Assembly: GCF_002865645.1 (NCBI RefSeq)
Contig: NW_020194684.1
Span: 4,565,952-4,629,951 of the forward strand
DNA length: 64,000 nucleotides
Reading direction: 5' to 3'
Source of the DNA: Hyaloscypha bicolor E
Taxonomy: Eukaryota > Ascomycota > Leotiomycetes > Helotiales > Hyaloscyphaceae
In this document: piece after piece, positions 57,907 through 64,000 of the stretch
Position numbering within the stretch: the first letter of the stretch is position 1
How the letters are laid out: every line of letters starts with the position of its first letter
Made by a program: the position numbers and the translations under genes
The notes under the pieces: model-generated
Seen by the model: the letters and a program-made list of their open reading frames with translations, nothing else
Database searches by the model: none
Told to the model about the DNA's origin: nothing

Positions 57907-60900
57907 AGATACTTAATTACTAGTTCTAATTAATTTCAAGCTCTCTAGTAAACTAATAATAGTATTAAACTTAATAAAACTACTAAAAGTTAAGTTAATA
58001 TTTAGTTTAGTATTAGATTTATATCTTCTATTAGATCTATAATAGTAAGTATACTAATTAGGTAAGTATAATTCCATATTATATCTTTAAAAACTCTATT
58101 TTTACTTAGCTTAGCTAATATAAATAAGCTAGGAATCTATTTTAATAATCTTACTAATTATCTTATTACTTTTACTAGAAAATATATACCTATAATATAA
58201 TATTTCAGATACTTTTTCCTATTTTAGAATATTATATTATAAGGCTTTATTTCCGAATTCTTTACTTATAACTCCTGCTTTCTTATAGAGATTAAATTAT
58301 AATATTTATATTATTATTTTAGTTATCTATTTATTAGTAAGCTCTGAAATATATTAGAATAAGCAAGTTATAATATTAATATAAAAGCCCTTAAATATCT
58401 TATAAAATACTATAAGTAATACCAGAAATATAGCTAATTACCCGGATAATTTAAGTTTAACCTAAGAGATAATATTAGCTTTAATTACTTTATTATTATT
58501 AATATTTTCTATATTTCTAATAAGCCTATACTCTATATTATTAATAAAGGCACTTAATATTAAGCCGGCTAATAGCTCTAGAATATTAGTATAATATATA
58601 TCTGAGATATATTTAAATAATACTAGATTAATAACTATTTAGGCCCTCCTAATTAGATTATAGTAAATACCAGAAAGCAGTTTACTAGTAAGAAGTTTAC
58701 TTAGCTTATAAATACTATAGGAACCAAGATTAAGATTATTTCTATAGAAGCTTATAATTCTATTAGAATTATAGAATATTACTATAGCCCGATTTAATAT
58801 ACCTATTTTATTATTATAGCTAAAATTAATAGAATTAATAAGAATACTATACTTTAAATAACTTTTAAAGCTATTAATAACTTTATGAGACCTAATAATA
58901 TTATTTTAATTCTTTTGGTTTATAATACTTTATTTTAAATAATTAAATATAATACCCTATTATTTATTATATTATAGTAATTAGTAATACTTAAGAAGGC
59001 AATAGTAGAAATTTAGAAGCTTTAAGCTAGATATTAAATTATAAATGCTTTAAATACCTAAAATAATCCTAGTACTATTAATATTTATAAACTATTTTTA
59101 AATTCAAATATTCTCGTTTAGTATAAAAGAAATACTAGTTAACTTAATAATTAGGATAAATCATATAAGCTAGTAGCTATTAATAGAGAGAACTATATAC
59201 TAGCTCTATTATATAGTAATACTATTTTCTATTTAATTTCTATAAAGCCCTTTTATATAGGAGATATTAAGGTTATTACTAATAGCTCTAAACCTAAACC
59301 TATTCCCGAACCTAATAATAAAGCTAAAAGTAATATAGGTATAATTCCTTCTGCTATTTTACTAAAGTATAGTAAAGAATACTCTTATAAGACTCCGGAT
59401 ATTATAATATTCTTATAAGATAATGAATTATATAAGAATTCCCGTTAAGTTAAAGTTACTAGCCTTCTGGAAAAAGATATATTTAAGATTATTTCCAGAT
59501 CTTAGGTATTAAAGAAAGTATATATTTTTAACTCCCGGTTTATTAATAAGATTAAGAATAAGAGTATAAAAAAAGAGCTTAAGAAGTCGAGACTAGTTAT
59601 CTAAGCTTATAATAATAGTAAGAAATATATAATATTAATATAATTACCTATTATCTAATATATTAGCTAGAGAATTATTCTTAATATTATTACTATAATA
59701 ATAAATACTACGGAATTATATTTATATAATATCTCGTAAGCTTATATCTAATTAATAATCTTATTTAATTATAATTTCTATATTAACTTATTTTATAAGC
59801 TTACTAGAAAGCTAAATCTAAAGAATAATTCTGTTCTAAAAATTATAAAACTATTATATAGTATACCGGAAGCTAGGAATTACTAGTTTAAAACTTACTA
59901 TTCCTATTATATTAATAAGCTCTTTATGAAATAATTAACTTATAACTCTTACCTATTTTATAGTAAGTAATTCTTCGGAATTATTAGTTTTTAAACTAAT
60001 AATATCTTATTTATTAGAACTAATAATTTTATAAAGGCAAAGTAACTAAAGCTTTATAAGGCTAAGTTCTTGGCTAAGAAATATAAATCCCTTACTTTTA
60101 ATTATAATCTCAAATTTAATAAAGGTATTATTTATATAAATACTATTAGAATTACTTTTATATAGGAATACTAGTATAAGAACCTCTAAACTATTTCTAT
60201 AAAAAATACTACTACTATAAGTAATAGGGGTACTATTTACTAAAATCTTTCTATTAAGAACTAATATATTACCTAATATGTAAGAGAAGTATATATTATA
60301 TTAGTTTATTAACTAGAAGCTTTATATAACCTATTAATTACTACTTAAGCTATTAAATCCTCGGAAACTAATATAAAGGTATTTAATAAGTATATTTAAT
60401 AGCAAATTAAGAATACTACTAGAGAACTGAGATTTATAAAGCTAGTAAAGAAGTTCTTATATTTAATTATTTTTATAAATGCTTTATTTATAAATAATAG
60501 AGATCTCTTTTCCTAAATCGAATATATTCTAGTTCTAGTAAATAGAACTAGATATACTAATATTATTTACTAGTTCTCTACTAAATACAAGAAAGTTACT
60601 AGAAGTATTCTAGTTTTAGAATTCTATAATATAGCTTATAGTTTTAATATAAGTGCTTTAATTAAATCTATAATTAATAAAGTACTAGAAATAGAACTAC
60701 TACTAGTTATTTATACAAATTTAAAGTTATTATATAAATGCCTTATTAAATTAGGTACTACTTAAGAGAAATACCTAATAATTAATATAATATACTTTTA
60801 CTAGATATATAAATAATAAGAAATTATAGAAGTTAAGTAAATTAAGGGAAAATCAAATCCTGTTGATTTTATAATAAAATTAAAGCTAATAAATACCCTC

Positions 60901-61167
60901 AAGTACCTAATTAATATAAATACTATATAATTAGATATAAAAGAATAGGTTAAGTATAAATAAGGCAGAAAATAAATATATAAGATAAGAGAATATTATA
61001 AGAGGAAAAGTTATATATAAAAGGCTATGGCCTTTAGTATATAACCAAAATCTCAGAAGTAATATAAATATATAGAGTATTTGAGAAATCTGATACTAGG
61101 CCAGATTAGGGAATTTATATATAATTAGAGAGAAATACTATTTTTCGTATTTCTAGAGAGTTTCTAG

Positions 61168-61473
61168 TATTAGTATAGCTATTTTTCTAGAAGTTATATA
61201 TATAATTACGGGATATAGGATACGAGATATAGGTAATAGGTAATAGAATATAAGTAATAAAATATGAGATATAGGATATAGTTATATAACCTCGTATTTT
61301 ATTAGTAACTCGACTAGTAGACTAGATTTCTTTAGGCTTAGTAAATTTAGAGATTATATATTAATATTATAATACTATAATTCCTATTTCTAAATAATAG
61401 TAACTTTACTAACTAATATAACTAGTAGTTCTATAATTATATAATAGTATTATATATTACTAGTAAACTAATA
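61168..61473 (+). repeat. 3' LTR of element F
   Basis: 306 bp, TATTAGTATAGC...AAACTAATA, ending at the TTAAT duplication. Confidence 0.8.
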
Positions 61474-61478
61474 TTAAT

Positions 61479-61905
61479 AAAGATTACTATTATATTATAC
61501 TTATTTCTATTTTCTAGATATTTCTTGAAATTTACTAATATATATTATTAGGAGTAATTAGAGACTAATAATAAATATAAGAGCTCTAGCTTCTTATTTC
61601 TAGAAATATAAGATTATTAATAAGTATAATAATTATTCCTATATTAATTAATATTTATATCTTGGCCTAACTAGTAATAATAGGCCTAAAGAAGCTATTA
61701 AAGCTTAGCTTATTCTAGGTATTCTATTAGGGGCTATATATATATCTTCTAAATAAGAGTAATATATAAGAATATCTCAGATATTATTATATTATTAAAT
61801 ATAAATAGTTTATTATATTATAAAAAGAAGCTATTTTATAATATTTAAGTATTTTTCTTTTTATTTCTTGCCTTATTCTATAGCTTTTCTAGTTCTAGTA
61901 ATTCT
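61479..61905 (-). other. Continuation of gypsy relic J
   Basis: It matches H near 63430-63640 on the minus strand (for example TATTATTAGGAGTAATTAGAG versus TATTACTAGGAGTAATTAGG). It abuts the H LTR at 61906, so H inserted into or beside J. Confidence 0.55.
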
Positions 61906-62181
61906 TGTTACGGGTACGGTATTCAGGGCTTGAAAAGCAAGATAGAAGGTCCCTTATAAAGACAATTCAAAGCTAAGGAAGAGAAAACTAGAATACAGGA
62001 GGCTGCGAGGGAGTATATATACCCCATAGTATACTAGTCCCGAAGGGGCTTAGCCTTCTAAATATCTCTAGTGTATTCCAAGCCTACTTCCCTAGCAAGG
62101 CGGCCGCGTCACGTGCGTCTAGGAGGCAATAGGATATAGGCAACCATGTTAGCTAACAAGGTCAAAAGCTGAATTGTAATA
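61906..62181 (-). repeat. 3' LTR of element H
   Basis: 276 bp. The plus strand starts TGTTACGGGTACGG and ends GAATTGTAATA; read on the minus strand it begins TATTACAATTC and ends CCCGTAACA. About 62100-62130 contains GGCGGCCGCGTCACGTGCG, shared with the solo LTR at 40764. Confidence 0.85.
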
Positions 62182-62489
62182 TTACCCCCCCCTTTGGAAT
62201 AAGCTCGTCCCCGAGCTTTATAAAAGCCATTAATCTATCCAATTTCATATTATTTTCCTTCCTAAAGTGAACTAGCATCTCGGATATAGACGTTACGTAT
62301 AAAAGGCCGGCGCCTTTGCCATGTGACTTAGGAGAGTTTATTATTATTTCTATATAGTTCTGGACAAATATTATTTTTTGTATAGTCTAGCTAATATTAC
62401 AGGTTTTATAGAGGTCCTGGTATATTAATATTATTATTATGGAAACTCTATAAAACCAGGGGGCTATTACTTAGTACCAAAGCTAGATA

Positions 62490-62600
62490 TTATACTAGAT
62501 CCTTATCCTAACTAACCTAATGAATTCTATACTTTAGCCTATTTCTTACTAGCTTGACTGTAATAACCCGCTCAATGCCATACTCTTATTTACTATTCTC
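62490..62600 (-). other. Chromodomain of element H
   Basis: The minus frame reads EYGIERVITVKLVRNRLKYR then IH*VS*D. The expected pattern is E-Y-x-V-E-x-I-L ... Y-x-V-K-W-x-G-W/Y, with both Trp codons now TAG. This is diagnostic of chromoviruses. Confidence 0.7.
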
Positions 62601-64000
62601 TAGTATTAATGGGGGCGGTTCCGGGTTTGCTTAACCTGGCAAAGAATTCTGGGGATCTTTTTATAGCTTCTCTATATAAAAAACTAGATATATCTTTATA
62701 GTTTCCGGCAGTTTCAGGAGGAACGAGTAGCTATACTATTCTAGAATCTCAAACAGGCCTTCTATTTGGTTTCCTAGCTTCTGGCTCGGATAATCGGATT
62801 TCTAGTACTTTATAGTAACCCATACCTTGTTCCCGACTTTGAAATTAATCAGACGGCGGTATTTATTAGCTTGTACTGCATATTATTCTTATACTTGCTC
62901 TATATTACCTTGAGCAAGTTACTATAATTTATATAATTAATTTACTAATACTTTAGCTTTATTCCTATTTAGCTTCTCTTTGGGTATATTAGCTTTAATA
63001 GGAGAGTTCTAGTCCAGAGAAATACGAGGCTTATAGCCCTTTTCAGTTATAAACGGGAACTAGCTAATGGTTTTATACTAAAGGAAGGCTTATTAATAAT
63101 TAATTATAGTAACTTATTTGTCTCAGTTATCCTAGTAATAATTAATATACGGGTATAATCTCTAATTAAAGTACTAATTAATAATCTCCGTTTATCCGTC
63201 CGTTTAAAGGCAATTAGCTATAGAAAGCTTGAGCTTTATACTAATTCTCGTATAGAATTTGCTTTAAAAATCGGATATAAATTAGGGTCCCTAATCTAAT
63301 ATAATTATTTCTGGAATACTTACTTAGTATACTATATAAAGTAAAAATAGAGGTACTAGCTACTTGGCTATAATTATATCTTATACGGGAATTATAATTA
63401 GGTATTTAGATAAGTAATCCACGAATATAGTAATTATATTATGGCCTGATTTACTTTCTAAATAGCTCTTAAAATCTATAGTAATATATTACTAGGAGTA
63501 ATTAGGAACTAGAAGGAAATAAAGCAAATCAGGCTTCTTATCTCTGGATATATATAATCTCCTATAAGTATAGTAATTACTATAGTATTAATTAATATTC
63601 TTACTTATAGATAGCTAGTAATATTACTTCTTTAATAGCTATTAGAGCTTTATATATCCAGAATATTCAGAAAGGGGTTTATTATATACTTTATAGATTA
63701 GGGCAGTTTATAAAGGTAGTCCGGAAGTCATTTTATTCTCTGTAATATAGAGTCTTCTATAATATAAAAGGAGGCCGTCTTATAATATCTAGATATTACT
63801 TTTGGCTTGGGCTATTATATATAGTTTCTCTAGATCCGGTAATATATAATTATCCTATAGGATCTTATCTATAAGTTATAAACTACTATACTCGGTAGGA
63901 GCCTCTAATAGTACTTCTATAGGGGCTACTATAATAGAGTCTACTAGTAAAGCTTCTAAAAGAATATTTTCTTTTAGGGGAATTATACCTCTAATAGGAA

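Larger units (their letters stand above)
55143..61473 (+). mobile_element. Complete Ty1/copia element F, TSD TTAAT, RIP-degraded
   Basis: 6331 bp; LTRs 55143-55446 and 61168-61473; TTAAT at 55138-55142 and 61474-61478. It holds the full colinear order for this family: leader, gag (56.0-57.6 kb), protease (57.87 kb), integrase region, RT-RNase H (58.4-60.9 kb). 59510-59640 repeats the RT start of E (GACTAGTTATCTAAGCTTAT). It serves as the reference for what is missing in E and G. No frame remains usable. Confidence 0.88.
61906..64000 (-). mobile_element. Ty3/gypsy chromovirus H, minus strand, lightly mutated, continues past the window
   Basis: 3' LTR 61906-62181, polypurine tract (minus AAAGGGGGGGGGTAA) at about 62182-62195, then Pol read from high to low coordinates. 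The minus frame near 62830-62700 reads FKVGNKVWVTIKY*KSDYPS, an integrase C-terminal segment. Around 62600-62500 comes EYGIERVITVKLVRNRLKYR, a chromodomain. In-frame TAG codons sit mostly at expected Trp positions, so RIP has acted but weakly. It is the best-preserved relative of A, B and J here. Confidence 0.85.

Overview
The window looks like a piece of a filamentous ascomycete genome (Pezizomycotina; a Dothideomycete-type 'AT isochore' is my best guess, inferred from architecture only). About 85-90% is extremely A+T-rich. It consists of LTR retrotransposons whose coding regions can still be followed but whose C and G have been replaced by T and A: catalytic Asp codons read as Asn, Trp codons as TAG, and zinc-knuckle Cys as Tyr. 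That is the signature of repeat-induced point mutation (RIP), so nearly all long ORFs in these stretches are meaningless.

Layout. 1-6385: plus-strand Ty3/gypsy chromovirus (A), entering from the left with its 3' LTR. 7.7-11.1 kb: start of a second copy (B), split by an almost un-mutated gag-only LTR element (8076-10221, TSD ATAAA). 11.1-16.3 kb: very AT-rich relics, tandem repeats and an 85-bp GC-rich foldback at 13232-13316. 16.3-16.9 kb: a mixed-composition island with a duplicated CACGTGA-containing block. 16.9-22.6 kb: minus-strand gypsy relic (C). 22610-28838: complete gypsy element (D) with 5-bp TSD and a mutated 5' LTR but a nearly intact 3' LTR.

29.2-33.85 kb is the first normal-composition island. 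It holds a degenerate membrane-protein gene split by a 473-bp TIR element with TA target duplication, a possible short three-exon gene (31224-31620, plus) and an intact two-exon cytochrome P450 (31885-33482, minus). 34205-40335 is a complete minus-strand copia element (I, TSD ATAAT). A well-preserved solo gypsy LTR (40764-41037, TSD AAAAT) follows. The second island (about 41.3-43.75 kb) holds an intact six-exon major-facilitator transporter gene (41484-43627, minus).

44.2-61.5 kb is a nest of plus-strand copia elements: G is split by E (47572-53588, TSD GTAAG), and F (55143-61473, TSD TTAAT) sits inside a minus-strand gypsy relic. E contains an assembly gap (48738-49084) followed by about 1.3 kb of homopolymer-rich sequence that looks like a sequencing or assembly artefact. 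From 61906 a lightly mutated minus-strand chromovirus (H) runs off the right edge.

Functionally only the P450 and the transporter look like working host genes. Both are on the minus strand, single-copy in the window and free of RIP damage. An oxidation-plus-export pairing is typical of secondary-metabolite or detoxification loci, but the 8 kb of transposon between them means a functional link is inference only. I found no rRNA, tRNA or CRISPR, and no evidence of a novel defence or mobile system beyond the non-autonomous elements described.
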